Source: Bacteroidales bacterium | GTDB lineage: Bacteria; Bacteroidota; Bacteroidia; Bacteroidales; UBA932 | Length of the DNA: 64,000 nt | Direction of reading: 5' to 3' | Assembly (NCBI GenBank): GCA_017437125.1 | Contig: JAFSBV010000012.1 | Coordinates: forward strand, 17,018 to 81,017 | Shown: positions 49,967 through 58,347 of the stretch, one piece after another | How positions within the stretch are numbered: the first letter of the stretch is position 1 | Layout of the letters: each line of letters opens with the position of its first letter | Notes under the pieces: model-generated | The model's database searches: none | What the model was told of the DNA's origin: nothing | Seen by the model: the letters and a program-made list of their open reading frames with translations, nothing else | Position numbers and translations under genes: made by a program

Positions 49967-50805
49967 AGATTCCATCCGATAGAGAATCTTATCGATCCGA
50001 CCGGTGGCAGAACATGCTTTATGACCGACGTCGATATCTTCTCCTGTTTCAAGTAGTTCTCAGCAGTCCCGAGAGTCAGGATACCGATTATCACAGAACT
50101 TGATCCGGGTTCCCGCATGGTTGTTCTCCATGTCTCTGTAAACCTTTCCGTTGATGCGGCAAAGCCCGTAAGTTCCACATCCACACCAAGATGCAATATG
50201 TCTGTGACATACCATTTTGCCTGTATTCCAGCCTTCACTGCCGGAACAATAATTCCCATGCCTATGGTCTCCGTCTCTTCATCATTGTCTTGAGGAAAGG
50301 ACATTACCGCTTCAGGAGTGATCCCGCTGCTGTAAACGTCCCATTTGTAGTAGCGGTATCTGCGGCTGTTGTATTCTGCAATACCTATGCCGGCACGAGG
50401 GCGCAGGCTGAAGCCACCTTTGTCGATTATATATTGTGCCCCGACAAATGCCCCGAGATATGAACTGAACGGCGCTGCCTTACCTGTGTTGAATGCGCTG
50501 TATGTATATCTACCTCCTTCGATGGATTCCAGCCTTTTGAAGAATGGTTTTTCAAAGACCTTGTTTCTTGCCACGTCAGCCTGAGCGAAAACTCCCCAAT
50601 GTTCTCCGAAGTGCCGGGTATAGCGGTATGAAAGTGACGTACCGGTAGCAAATGCCTTCTTTCCGTCAAATTCATCAATATTGGCTGCGGAAAGTGTAGG
50701 GCCGATTCCGATGTCTATGGTATTCTTCAGCCTGGAATCCCTTTCCTGTGCATACAGGCCGATTGTCAATGTCAGCAGGACAGCAATTGATGCAATTCTC
50801 TTCAT
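49963..50805 (-). CDS. outer membrane beta-barrel protein
   Basis: The 280-aa protein has signal peptide MKRIASIAVLLTLTIGLYAQ. The mature part is repeated amphipathic strands (TGTSLSYRYTRHFGEHWGVFAQADVA; YLGAFVGAQYIIDKGGFSLRPRAGIGIAEY; AKWYVTDILHLGVDVELTGF) and ends in the aromatic-terminal strand GSIRFSIGWNL, the usual barrel-assembly signal. It resembles small porin-like/OmpW-like barrels; the exact family is not recognised. It overlaps msrA by 4 bp and is likely cotranscribed. Confidence 0.8.
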   Translation of the reverse strand: MKRIASIAVLLTLTIGLYAQERDSRLKNTIDIGIGPTLSAANIDEFDGKKAFATGTSLSYRYTRHFGEHWGVFAQADVARNKVFEKPFFKRLESIEGGRYTYSAFNTGKAAPFSSYLGAFVGAQYIIDKGGFSLRPRAGIGIAEYNSRRYRYYKWDVYSSGITPEAVMSFPQDNDEETETIGMGIIVPAVKAGIQAKWYVTDILHLGVDVELTGFAASTERFTETWRTTMREPGSSSVIIGILTLGTAENYLKQEKISTSVIKHVLPPVGSIRFSIGWNL

Positions 50806-50866
50806 AGTTCAATCAGTTTTACATATAGATGCATTCTGAATCAATTATGTTGCAACTGAAGCTGAA

Positions 50867-51064
50867 CTATTTCTTTCCGCCTTTCCTGTATTCCCTTATA
50901 TATACCACAGGAACAACCGCGCATAATACAGCACAGACTAAAGCCAGGATGGAACGTCCCGTGAATTCTCCGATTCTGCTGTATGTCGTCCAGCCTGTCC
51001 ATCCCCAGAATATCGTCAGGAATGTGAAAAGCACGCATGCGGTTATGAGATTCTTCTTGCTCAT
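50867..51064 (-). CDS. 65-aa two-helix membrane protein
   Basis: MSKKNLITACVLFTFLTIFW begins the first helix. The second is ILALVCAVLCAVVPVVYI, with basic tail REYRKGGKK. No family is recognised. A TATCTTTG -7 box on the minus strand (51090-51097) precedes it by ~25 bp. It is 61 bp upstream of the barrel gene and may be in the same transcript. Confidence 0.65.
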   Translation of the reverse strand: MSKKNLITACVLFTFLTIFWGWTGWTTYSRIGEFTGRSILALVCAVLCAVVPVVYIREYRKGGKK

Positions 51065-51089
51065 ATGATTTCAGTTTATGTTGTTATGG

Positions 51090-51117
51090 CAAAGATAGAA
51101 AAATATGACTATTTTTG
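51090..51117. promoter_or_regulatory. back-to-back -7 boxes of the 65-aa gene and the YgiQ gene
   Basis: TATCTTTG on the minus strand (51090-51097) and TATTTTTG on the plus strand (51110-51117) lie 12 bp apart, so the two promoters overlap. The rightward box is only 8 bp from ATG 51126, implying an almost leaderless message or use of a later start. Confidence 0.5.
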
Positions 51118-51125
51118 CCATGATT

Positions 51126-52856
51126 ATGGCAGATAACAATTCATATATGATACCGACCTCGATCAAGGAGGTCAAGGCTTTGGGATGGGATTATATTGAC
51201 GTCATCCTTTTTACAGGAGATGCATTCATTGATCACCCGTCTTTCGGAACAGCTGTGATTGCCCGCTGGCTTCAGAAGCATGGCTACAGGGTGGCTGTGG
51301 TTCCGCAGCCGAACTGGCGTGACGATCTCCGCGATTTCCGCAAACTGGGAGCTCCCAGACTGTATTTCGGAGTGAACAGCGGCGCCATGGATTCCATGGT
51401 AAACCATTATACGGCTGCCAAGCGTCTGCGTTCCGACGATGCATATACACCTGAAGGCAAGGCCGGGCAGAGACCTGATTATGCCGTTACGGTCTATACG
51501 AAGATCCTGAAGCAGATATATCCTGACATACCTGTGATCATTGGCGGAATCGAGGCTTCGCTCAGACGTGTGACTCATTATGACTACTGGCAGGATGCGC
51601 TCAAGCCTTCCATACTGGTTGACAGCGGTGCGGACTGGCTCTGCTATGGAATGGGGGAGAGGACGATGATCGAATTTACCAGGGCTGTCGAGGCCGGAAG
51701 GAATGTGAGCGATATCAGGAAGATACCCCAGCTTGGCTTCTATATGGACGGACGATGCAGGTTGAAGGATGCCGTGATACTCAATTCATATGAGCGCTGC
51801 CGCAAGGATAAGATCGCTTTCGCCGAGAATTTTCATGTCGTCGAGACATATGCCAATATGCTTCAGCCTCCGGTGCTTGTAGAGCCTGTAGGCAACGGAT
51901 ATGTGCAGATAAACCCTACATGGCCTCCTGCAACTCAGGAGGAAATGGATTCTTTCTGGAATCTTCCTTTCACGAAGCTTCCTCATCCGCGCTACAAAGG
52001 CAAGCATATACCAGCATATGAAATGATCAAGTTCTCGATAAATACCCATCGAGGATGTTTCGGAGGCTGTAATTTCTGTACCATCGCGGCTCATCAGGGC
52101 AAGTTCATCCAGTCGCGAAGCGAGGAATCGATAATCAGGGAAATCAAGGCTCTGAACGATCTGCCTGGCTTTGCCGGGAATATTTCGGATGTAGGAGCAC
52201 CGACCGCGAACATGTATGGAATGAGAGGAAAGGATCAGGAACTTTGCTCGAAGTGCCGTCGCAAATCCTGTCTTTTTCCGGGGCCATGCAGGAATATGGA
52301 CAGGTCACATGAACGTCTCCTGAAACTCTACGGACAGATCGCAAAGGTAAAGGGAGTAAGACATGCATATATTGGAAGCGGCATCAGATATGACCTTTTC
52401 CTTGATGAGAAGGGATTCGTGGATGATTCATCATATCCATATCTCAAGGAACTGATACTCGAACATACATCCGGCCGTCTCAAGGTGGCTCCGGAACATA
52501 CCGAGGATTCTGTGCTGAAGCTTATGGCGAAGCCGTCTTTCAGACTTTTCGAGCGTCTCAGGATTGAATTCGACAATATTGTCCGTGGAAGCGGCAGAAA
52601 ATGTGAACTTGTACCGTATTTCATATCCGGACATCCGGGCTGCGGCATGAGGGAAATGCAGCGTCTTGCACGCAATCCTGCCCTCAAGGGATTGTATATG
52701 GATCAGGTTCAGGACTTTACTCCGACGCCGATGACGACATCTTCCGTGATGTTCTACACAGGTCTTGACCCTAAGAATCTCGAGAAGGTTTTCGTTGAAC
52801 GGGATATCGAGCGCAAGAAAGAGCAGAAATCATTCTTTTTCCGCAGGGGGAAGTAA
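51126..52856 (+). CDS. YgiQ-family radical SAM protein
   Basis: The protein is about 576 aa. The N-terminal cobalamin-binding-like/UPF0313 domain reads ALGWDYIDVILFTGDAFIDH, PSFGTAVIARWL, YFGVNSGAMDSMVNHYTA, IIGGIEASLRRVTHYDYW. The radical SAM cluster motif CxxxCxxC is in HRGCFGGCNFCTIAAHQGK near residue 320. A second cysteine-rich patch (ELCSKCRRKSCLFPGPC) follows, as in the family. The reaction is unknown. ATG 51126 is used because the -7 box at 51110-51117 leaves no room for earlier ATG 51120 in the transcript. Predicted cytoplasmic. Confidence 0.93.
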   Translation: MADNNSYMIPTSIKEVKALGWDYIDVILFTGDAFIDHPSFGTAVIARWLQKHGYRVAVVPQPNWRDDLRDFRKLGAPRLYFGVNSGAMDSMVNHYTAAKRLRSDDAYTPEGKAGQRPDYAVTVYTKILKQIYPDIPVIIGGIEASLRRVTHYDYWQDALKPSILVDSGADWLCYGMGERTMIEFTRAVEAGRNVSDIRKIPQLGFYMDGRCRLKDAVILNSYERCRKDKIAFAENFHVVETYANMLQPPVLVEPVGNGYVQINPTWPPATQEEMDSFWNLPFTKLPHPRYKGKHIPAYEMIKFSINTHRGCFGGCNFCTIAAHQGKFIQSRSEESIIREIKALNDLPGFAGNISDVGAPTANMYGMRGKDQELCSKCRRKSCLFPGPCRNMDRSHERLLKLYGQIAKVKGVRHAYIGSGIRYDLFLDEKGFVDDSSYPYLKELILEHTSGRLKVAPEHTEDSVLKLMAKPSFRLFERLRIEFDNIVRGSGRKCELVPYFISGHPGCGMREMQRLARNPALKGLYMDQVQDFTPTPMTTSSVMFYTGLDPKNLEKVFVERDIERKKEQKSFFFRRGK

Positions 52857-52957
52857 AAGCTTTTTGATAAAAAAGTCCTTGCAATATTGTTCAATTGAAA
52901 AAAATGTCCTACAATTGCACTGTAATTCATGTGCAACCAGATAAAGTTATTATAAAT

Positions 52958-53305
52958 ATGTCAACAACACCAAAGAGGAGAGCGGTATGCAGCTATGAGA
53001 ATATGTCGGAGGAGCTGGCAGCCGCATTTGCAGAGAAATATCCGAAGGGATACAGCGATTATTTCCCAGATCTCGTGAAGTATGACAAGCCGGACGGAAC
53101 CAACTTCTATGCGGTTACAGTTGAGATTCCGGATGCCATCTATCTTGTGAAGATCAAGGTCAAGACTGATGATGCAGAAGATCTCGAGCGCTGGCTTGAT
53201 GGCGATGACGGTGATGATTCTGATGGAAATGATGGCGACAGCCTTCCGGATGACAATATCTCACAGTATTCAAACGGTGATGACGACTCAGCAGACGGAG
53301 AATGA
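52958..53305 (+). CDS. conserved Bacteroidota hypothetical protein with acidic tail
   Basis: The 115-aa protein starts at ATG 52958 (MSTTPKRRAVCSYENMSEEL); the frame is open to 52895, but that part lies in the promoter region. A globular core of ~75 residues (FAEKYPKGYSDYFPDLVKYD, TNFYAVTVEIPDAIYLVKIKVK) is followed by a ~35-residue Asp/Ser/Gly-rich tail (DGDDGDDSDGNDGD). Similar short proteins with acidic tails are widespread in Bacteroidota, and their function is not known to me. It is monocistronic, with a strong terminator 20 bp after the stop. Confidence 0.7.
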   Translation: MSTTPKRRAVCSYENMSEELAAAFAEKYPKGYSDYFPDLVKYDKPDGTNFYAVTVEIPDAIYLVKIKVKTDDAEDLERWLDGDDGDDSDGNDGDSLPDDNISQYSNGDDDSADGE

Positions 53306-53325
53306 TTTCAAAGATTCATATAGAT

Positions 53326-53357
53326 GCCGGCCGGATCTTTTCCGGTCGGCTTTTTTT
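53326..53357 (+). terminator. rho-independent terminator whose T-run also supplies the next gene's -33 box
   Basis: GCCGGCCGGA (53326-53335) pairs with TCCGGTCGGC (53341-53350), followed by seven T. The end of the T-run (TTTG, 53355-53358) doubles as the -33 element of the ClC promoter. Confidence 0.9.
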
Positions 53358-53385
53358 GCCGGAACTCCTAAATTTAGTATCTTTG
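53355..53385 (+). promoter_or_regulatory. perfect promoter of the ClC channel gene
   Basis: TTTG (53355-53358), exactly 19 nt, TATCTTTG (53378-53385): a full match to the Bacteroidota consensus. The ClC ATG at 53408 follows with a ~16-nt leader. Confidence 0.85.
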
Positions 53386-53407
53386 TAAAATTCTGTAATG
53401 TAGGAAT

Positions 53408-55195
53408 ATGAGACACGGAACAGCCATGAAAAAGATATCAGAGCCATTAAGGCATCTGCTTAGCAAACTGGCGGAAAGAGATGTCATGATCATCCTTTCC
53501 CTTTTTGTCGGCATATGCTGTGGCCTTGCGGCCGTTCTTCTCAAGGTTTCGATAGAATTCATTCATCATTCGCTAACATCATGGTTCGATCATGAAGCAT
53601 ATAATTTCCTCTTCCTCGTATATCCTGGAATTGGTATGCTTCTGGCCATGCTCTTTGTAAGATATGTTGTCCGTGACAATATCGGACATGGTGTCACGAA
53701 GGTTCTCGTGGCGGTTTCCAAGAATGATTCGAAGATCAAGCCTCACAACATGTGGTCGTCTATGCTGGCATCTTCTGTAACCATCGGATTCGGAGGATCG
53801 GTAGGAGCCGAGGCTCCTATCGTATATACCGGTGCTGCCATAGGATCCAATGTGGCCCGTTACATGGGGCTTTCATACAAGAACATGACCATTCTTCTGG
53901 GATGTGGAGCTGCAGGTGCGGTTGCCGGCATATTCAAGGCTCCGCTTGCCGGTGTGCTTTTCACTCTGGAGATACTTCTGTTCAATATTTCGATGTCATC
54001 CATATTGCCATTGCTGCTCTCGACGATCTCGGCGACGGTGATATCATACATCTTTCTTGGTGACAAGCCGCCTTTCGAGTGTACGATCTCGCCTTTTGCA
54101 CTCGGCAATATTCCGTATTACATCCTCCTTGGACTGTTCTGTGCAGCTTGTTCTGTCTATTTCACGAGGATGACATTGTGGCTTGAGGATAAGATAAAGA
54201 GCATGAAGAAGCCTTTTGTAAGATGGGCGATATCCGCTTCTTGTCTCGGTCTTCTGATTTTCCTTTTCCCTCCTCTTTTCGGTGAGGGATATGAATATCT
54301 CCATGAACTTCTCAACGGAGGAACCATCGATATGGAAGGACAGACTGTTCTCGCCTTTTTCTTAAGACGTGCATGGCTTGTTCCTGTATTCTTCCTGATG
54401 GTTCTTCTGCTTAAGGTATTCTCCATGTCGTTTACCAATGCGGGCGGAGGAGTCGGAGGAACATTCGGACCGACTCTTTTCATCGGTGCGATCGCCGGAT
54501 TCGTGCTTTCAAGGACCATCAATCTGATCGCAGGCCCTGCGTTTGTGCCGGAGCAGAATTTCGTCCTTGTCGGTATGGCGGGACTTATGGCTGGAGTTAT
54601 GCAGGCCCCTATGACTGCAATCTTCCTTATTGCGGACATGACGGGCGGATATGAGCTTCTCATACCTCTCATCCTGACTTCAACCATTTCCTATGCTGCT
54701 ACCAGGGCTGTGGAGCCTTATTCCATCTATACCAAGCGAATAGCAAAGAAGGGTGAACTTCTCACTCATGACAGTGACCAGGCTGTCCTTACCCTTCTCA
54801 AGACCGGCGAACTTGTTGAATCGGACTTTACGACCGTAAGCATTGATGCCACTCTCGGTGAACTTGTCGAGGTGGTAGCCGAGTCGAAGAGGAATATTTT
54901 CCCGGTCGTCGATTCCCGCAATCATTTCCAGGGCTTTGTCTCCCTTGAGGACATCCGCAGGGATATGTTCAAGAAGGATCTGTGGGATACGGCGCATGTC
55001 TATAATTACATGAAGTCTGCTCCTGCATATGTCTATGTAGATGAGAAGATGGACAGCGTCATGATCAAGTTCGAGCAGACGGATGCCTGGAACCTTCCGG
55101 TTGTAGAGGAGGACAGGACATATGTCGGTTTCGTTTCAAAATCCAATATTTTTGCAGCATACAGAAATCAGTTGAAACAGGTGTCGCATGACTGA
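53408..55195 (+). CDS. ClC-family chloride channel/transporter with C-terminal CBS pair
   Basis: The 595-aa protein has about ten or more membrane helices up to residue ~445, with the ClC signatures IGFGGSVGAEAPIVYTGAAIG (the gating-glutamate region, Glu present), GCGAAGAVAGIFKAPLAGVLF, and TNAGGGVGGTFGPTLFIGA. Two CBS domains follow (TVSIDATLGELVEVVAESKR; YVYVDEKMDSVMIKFEQTDA), which usually bind adenine nucleotides. Members move chloride or fluoride with or without proton coupling. Retention of the glutamate is compatible with exchange, though the mode cannot be read with certainty. It ends 26 bp before tex. Confidence 0.93.
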   Translation: MRHGTAMKKISEPLRHLLSKLAERDVMIILSLFVGICCGLAAVLLKVSIEFIHHSLTSWFDHEAYNFLFLVYPGIGMLLAMLFVRYVVRDNIGHGVTKVLVAVSKNDSKIKPHNMWSSMLASSVTIGFGGSVGAEAPIVYTGAAIGSNVARYMGLSYKNMTILLGCGAAGAVAGIFKAPLAGVLFTLEILLFNISMSSILPLLLSTISATVISYIFLGDKPPFECTISPFALGNIPYYILLGLFCAACSVYFTRMTLWLEDKIKSMKKPFVRWAISASCLGLLIFLFPPLFGEGYEYLHELLNGGTIDMEGQTVLAFFLRRAWLVPVFFLMVLLLKVFSMSFTNAGGGVGGTFGPTLFIGAIAGFVLSRTINLIAGPAFVPEQNFVLVGMAGLMAGVMQAPMTAIFLIADMTGGYELLIPLILTSTISYAATRAVEPYSIYTKRIAKKGELLTHDSDQAVLTLLKTGELVESDFTTVSIDATLGELVEVVAESKRNIFPVVDSRNHFQGFVSLEDIRRDMFKKDLWDTAHVYNYMKSAPAYVYVDEKMDSVMIKFEQTDAWNLPVVEEDRTYVGFVSKSNIFAAYRNQLKQVSHD

Positions 55196-55221
55196 CGTCA
55201 GGTGCCGGAAGCGATAAGATT

Positions 55222-57360
55222 ATGAAGGATATATATGTTAAGGCGATAGCCGGGAAAGTCGGTGTCAGGGACTGGCAGGTCGAGAATTGTGCGAAACTCT
55301 TTGAGGAAGGTGCTACAATCCCTTTCATAAGCCGTTACCGTAAGGAAAGGACAGGTGGTCTGGATGAGGTGGCAGTGGCTGAGATACGCCACTGGACTGA
55401 TCTGTATGCAGAAATGGAGAAGCGGAAAGCTACGATTCTCGATACTATCGAACAGGCCGGATGCTTGACAGCTGATCTGCGTTCGAAGATCGGGAACTGT
55501 GTGGAATCCCGTGAGCTTGAAGATCTTTATATGCCTTTCAAGCCTAAGCGCCGTACCCGTGCCACGATTGCAAAGGAAGCCGGACTGGAGCCTCTTGCGG
55601 ACAAGATGTACAATGTGGCGTTGAACGATCCGGTTGCAGAGGCCCGTAAATATGTAGGAGACAAGGTTGCATCTGTGGATGATGCTCTTGCCGGAGCTCG
55701 TGACATAATAGCTGAACGTCTCAGTGAGACTGCTTCTGTACGTGAAACCCTTCGTCAGATATTCAAGACAAGACGTATCGTCACAAAGGCGACTAAGAAG
55801 GCCGTCGGTGCGGAAGCAATGAAGTACAGGTCGTATTTCGATTATTCGGAATCACTTGAACGTATTGCCCCACATCGTCTTCTCGCAATCCTTCGTGCTG
55901 AGGATGAGGGATTCATAAATGTCAGGATAGATGCCGATCCGGAGAAATGCGGAAAGAAGTTATATTATGATTTCTGTCAGGAAAGGAGATATCCGGCTCA
56001 GCCTCTTGCAGAGCATATGCATATGGCCTTTGATGATGCTTTCAAGCGGCTTCTCGAGCCTTCTATTTCGAATGAGGTGATCAAGGAGGCCAAGGAAAAG
56101 GCTGATATTGAATCGATAAGGATCTTCGGAGAGAATCTCCGCCAGCTTCTTCTCGCTCCTCCTGTAGGACAGAAACGTGTCCTTGCGATTGACCCGGGAT
56201 TCAGAACCGGATGCAAGGTTGTATGTCTTGACGAGCAGGGCAATCTCCTGCATAATGAGGCCATATTCCCGCATCCGCCTGCAAATGAAAAGGTCAAGTC
56301 CATTCAGGCGGTGACATCGATGGTTCAGAAATACGGAATCGAGGTGATCGCGATCGGAAATGGAACTGCCGGACGTGAAACCGAAGATTTCATCAAACGT
56401 GTTCCTCTGCCGAAAGGAGTACGTGTGTTCTCTGTCAGTGAAGACGGTGCATCAATATATTCTGCGTCAGATGTGGCCAGGGCTGAATTCCCTGAATATG
56501 ATGTGACTGTCCGTGGAGCTGTTTCTATCGGCCGTCGTCTTATGGATCCTCTTGCTGAACTTGTGAAGATCGATCCTAAGTCTCTCGGAGTAGGGCAGTA
56601 TCAGCATGATGTCGATCAGGGCCTTCTTAAGGTGAAGCTTGACAATACCGTGGAAAGCTGCGTTAACAATGTCGGTGTGAACCTTAATACTGCCAGCAGC
56701 TATCTTCTCAGCTATGTTTCAGGCATAGGCCCGGCATTGGCTGAAAACATAGTGGAATATCGTTCTGCTCATGGGGCATACAGATCCCGTAAGGAACTTC
56801 TGAATGTGAAGAGGCTTGGAGAAAAGGCGTATGAGCAGTGTGCAGGCTTCCTTCGCATACACGGAGCCGAAAACCCTCTTGATAATTCTGCTGTTCATCC
56901 GGAGGCATATCATATAGTTGACCGCATGGCCCGTGATCTTTCTGTTTCAACGAAGGAACTTGTGGGAAATGTGGAGCTGTGTTCAAGAATTGATCCGGAT
57001 GCTTATGTCGGTGGCGATTTCGGACTGCCTACCGTCAATGACATAATCAATGAGCTCCGCAAGCCTGGACGTGACCCTCGTGAGTCAGCTCAGGAATTCG
57101 AGTTCGCCCATGACATAATGTCTATAGATGACCTCAAGACAGGAATGGAATTGCCGGGAATAGTGACGAATATCACAGCTTTCGGAGCATTTGTAGATAT
57201 AGGCATCAAACAGAACGGCCTGATTCATGCTTCCCAGATGGGAGTCAAGGGCCAGGCCGATCCTTCGAGGATATTGAAACTTCGTCAGCAGATCAAGGTT
57301 GCCGTGATATCAGTCGATCTTGACAGAGGCCGTATCGGCCTGAGGCTTATCGGCAGATGA
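55222..57360 (+). CDS. tex: RNA-binding transcriptional accessory protein Tex
   Basis: The 712-aa protein has the Tex layout. Its helical N-terminus has EEGATIPFISRYRKERTGGLDEV. The YqgF-like RNase-H fold contains RVLAIDPGFRTGCKVV (about residue 320). Helix-hairpin-helix motifs follow (NTASSYLLSYVSGIGPALAENIVEYR), and a C-terminal S1 domain (GMELPGIVTNITAFGAFVDI, GLIHASQMG). It associates with nucleic acids and transcription; its precise role is unsettled. It ends 8 bp before a strong bidirectional hairpin and converges with an EamA transporter gene. Confidence 0.97.
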   Translation: MKDIYVKAIAGKVGVRDWQVENCAKLFEEGATIPFISRYRKERTGGLDEVAVAEIRHWTDLYAEMEKRKATILDTIEQAGCLTADLRSKIGNCVESRELEDLYMPFKPKRRTRATIAKEAGLEPLADKMYNVALNDPVAEARKYVGDKVASVDDALAGARDIIAERLSETASVRETLRQIFKTRRIVTKATKKAVGAEAMKYRSYFDYSESLERIAPHRLLAILRAEDEGFINVRIDADPEKCGKKLYYDFCQERRYPAQPLAEHMHMAFDDAFKRLLEPSISNEVIKEAKEKADIESIRIFGENLRQLLLAPPVGQKRVLAIDPGFRTGCKVVCLDEQGNLLHNEAIFPHPPANEKVKSIQAVTSMVQKYGIEVIAIGNGTAGRETEDFIKRVPLPKGVRVFSVSEDGASIYSASDVARAEFPEYDVTVRGAVSIGRRLMDPLAELVKIDPKSLGVGQYQHDVDQGLLKVKLDNTVESCVNNVGVNLNTASSYLLSYVSGIGPALAENIVEYRSAHGAYRSRKELLNVKRLGEKAYEQCAGFLRIHGAENPLDNSAVHPEAYHIVDRMARDLSVSTKELVGNVELCSRIDPDAYVGGDFGLPTVNDIINELRKPGRDPRESAQEFEFAHDIMSIDDLKTGMELPGIVTNITAFGAFVDIGIKQNGLIHASQMGVKGQADPSRILKLRQQIKVAVISVDLDRGRIGLRLIGR

Positions 57361-57368
57361 TCATTTAT

Positions 57369-57394
57369 AGCCCGCTATTTGCGGGCTTTTTTTA
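57369..57394. terminator. terminator at the tex/EamA convergent junction
   Basis: AGCCCGC (57369-57375) pairs with GCGGGCT (57381-57387), followed by seven T. It overlaps the last codons of the convergent EamA gene (stop at 57375). Confidence 0.9.
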
Positions 57395-58289
57395 TGGTAT
57401 ATTGTGAAAGAATTACTCCGAATGATGATACGGCTATGCCTATCCACTGCCTTTCGTTAAGCATTTCGTGTCCGAGAATCCATGCTATTATCGCTGCCGC
57501 AACAGGTATGAGGGCAGAGAAGATGCTGGATTTTGCAACACCGAGACTCTTGATGGTACTGACCCAGAGCGAGAATGCGAGGCTTGAGCAGAGGACAGCC
57601 AGACATATGATAGGATACCAGACTTCCGGACTGAAATGTGTCTCGATGCTGAATCCTTCCGTTCCTTTCCATATGAAAAGAGGCAAGAGATATACAGCTC
57701 CGATAAGGAACTGGTACATCACTATGATCTGGCTTGAGTAATTGCCTGAGAGACTTTTTGTTATGGATGCATGACCGACCTCGGACACTACGGCTATGAG
57801 CAGAAGCACCACTCCCCATATGAAGTTTTCTCCAAGTTCTCCCTTTGCCATGGCTACCATTATTATTCCTATCAGAGACAATATGATGCCGATGATGTTC
57901 ACGAAATTGATCTTCTCCTTGAAGAATATGATTCCGGCTCCGATAGAGAATATCGGAATTGTAGCGATCACGAGTGCACTCAAGGTAGGGGAGCCTGTCA
58001 GTTTCAGGCCGTAAGTCTCACAGATGAAATAAATGAACGGTTCGAAGAATGCAAGAAGGAGAAACTTGGGAAGATCCTGCCTTTGGATTCTTTTGATCCT
58101 TGTATAAGCCGTATTGAAAAGGAACAATATCACTCCGGCAAGGAGGATCCTTACGAATACGAAATAGAATATCGGAATATTCAATGCAATCAGCTTGTCT
58201 GTCCATATGTAGGACATTCCCCAGAGGGTGATTGCAAATGTTGAAGCAATGTATGTGAGAAGCTTGCTTGGTTGAACTTTTGGTGACAT
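57375..58289 (-). CDS. EamA/DMT-family transporter
   Basis: The 304-aa protein has ten predicted membrane helices in two EamA repeats. The first repeat starts IASTFAITLWGMSYIWTDKL and contains PIFYFVFVRILLAGVILFLF. The second starts near FIWGVVLLLIAVVSEVGHASITKSL and ends AWILGHEMLNERQWIGIAVSSFGVI. The family exports small metabolites, and the substrate is not predictable. Its 3' end lies within the tex terminator. It is 58 bp downstream of pyrC on the same strand and may be cotranscribed. Confidence 0.9.
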   Translation of the reverse strand: MSPKVQPSKLLTYIASTFAITLWGMSYIWTDKLIALNIPIFYFVFVRILLAGVILFLFNTAYTRIKRIQRQDLPKFLLLAFFEPFIYFICETYGLKLTGSPTLSALVIATIPIFSIGAGIIFFKEKINFVNIIGIILSLIGIIMVAMAKGELGENFIWGVVLLLIAVVSEVGHASITKSLSGNYSSQIIVMYQFLIGAVYLLPLFIWKGTEGFSIETHFSPEVWYPIICLAVLCSSLAFSLWVSTIKSLGVAKSSIFSALIPVAAAIIAWILGHEMLNERQWIGIAVSSFGVILSQYTIKKARK

Positions 58290-58347
58290 GTCTTTTCGGT
58301 TAGTGATTGTGAGTCTTTAAAATCCTGTCAAGTCCGTTTCATCCTTT

